Positions 63,401 through 64,000 of a DNA stretch of 64,000 nt are shown in pieces. The translations under genes and the position numbers were made by a program. The notes under the pieces were generated by a model. That model saw nothing but the letters and a program-made list of their open reading frames with translations, did not search any database and was not told where the DNA came from. This DNA is from Anseranas semipalmata (Eukaryota; Chordata; Aves; Anseriformes; Anseranatidae), in NCBI GenBank assembly GCA_013399115.1, contig VXAA01001237.1:274933-338932 (forward strand). The letters are read 5' to 3'. How positions within the stretch are numbered: the first letter of the stretch is position 1; every line of letters begins with the position of its first letter.

Positions 63401-63899
63401 ATTCTTATGTTTTTTTCCTGATACTGGTTACCTCTAGGGACAGCATATTTCAACACCTTCACCACAAGGCAATTCCTGTGCCTCTGACCTTGCAACAGCT
63501 GAGAAAGTTTCATCCTTTGTCCCTTATCAAGCCAGAAGATGATTAAGGAACTTAAGTTCTAACATACTCTAACTTATTTGCTGCTTATCATGTTTTTTAA
63601 TAACACTATATAAGCCTGTCATTTCTTTATACAAGGCTGTTATAGTATAATATAACCTTATCAAGGAAAAGCCTGTAAAGTGATTTCAAAACTTCGAAGC
63701 ATATTTTTTCATTAAAAAATAATAATAATAATAATGATAATGATGCTTCCTTACACCCATTTTAGCCTCATACAAATATGAGCACATTCTAACACTGCAA
63801 TTCCCCTTGGTTTGGACCTGTGGGGTGCAACATGCAGAAAATCTCTGAAACTGGCCGCTCCACTTTGGTATCAAGAAAAGGAGTTTGTGATTTATCTTC
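60431..63899. other. Upstream region between two CpG islands
   Basis: No exon of a neighbouring gene is recognised. A plus-strand 93-codon frame at 62,666-62,947 has no family I know. In mammals the gene upstream of TRPM6 is C9orf40; none of its sequence is evident here. Confidence 0.5.
63716..63745. repeat. (AAT)n microsatellite
   Basis: About seven AAT/ATA units, grading into GATAATGATG, lie in AT-rich sequence upstream of the gene. Confidence 0.8.
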
Positions 63900-64000
63900 A
63901 GGTTTACGGATGCACCGAGCCCCCGGGGCAGCCCCGCACGCCGCCGCCCGCCCCCCGCCTCAGGCCGCCCGGCAGCGGCGGAAGGCGCCGCCCGCCCCCC
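63900..64000. promoter_or_regulatory. Edge of a second CpG island
   Basis: The last 100 bases hold about 16 CpG dinucleotides and GC-box-like CCGCCC runs, and the island continues beyond the window. It may be the promoter of the next gene or an upstream non-coding TRPM6 first exon; a minus-strand GT (gtaaac) lies at its inner border but nothing coding is visible. Confidence 0.5.

Overview
The window looks like vertebrate, specifically avian, DNA: AT-rich introns, CR1 LINE fragments with the typical bird 3' tail, bird-type ERVL solo LTRs, ancient MIR copies, and one large split gene on the minus strand. No bacterial, plasmid or phage feature is present.

The gene is TRPM6, the Mg2+-permeable TRP channel fused to an alpha-kinase. 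I could assemble 28 coding exons on the minus strand from about 50,045 down to 1,599, plus a likely first coding exon at 60,239-60,259 inside a CpG island. Every junction from exon 2 to exon 29 has AG/GT borders and the intron phases match throughout, giving 1,676 codons with no stop. TRPM6 rather than TRPM7 is indicated by the region after the coiled coil (for example [40 protein letters not shown] in exon 26). The exons encode, in order, the N-terminal TRPM homology region (exons 2-17), the linker and S1-S6 with pore loop (exons 18-23), the TRP segment (24), the coiled coil (25-26), and the long linker before the kinase (26-29). The alpha-kinase exons are not in the window; they must lie beyond position 1.

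Layout: 1-6 kb linker exons 26-29; 8-26 kb channel and late N-terminal exons 14-25; 28-42 kb exons 4-13; 49-50 kb exons 2-3; 50-60 kb a 10 kb first intron; 59.8-60.4 kb CpG island with the candidate exon 1; 60.4-64 kb upstream sequence ending in another very CpG-rich edge. Two antisense ERVL-type solo LTRs sit in introns 25 and 7, the first holding a 309-base assembly gap. CR1 pieces lie in introns 3, 7, 8, 11 and 15. Intron 3 also carries a 129-base pure pyrimidine tract.

I found no undescribed multi-gene system. The points most worth checking are the 5' end of the gene (two CpG-rich regions and a seven-codon first exon), a CR1 insertion about 50 bases from the exon 15 donor, the two LTRs with intact 5-bp duplications, and a tail-to-tail CR1 pair.
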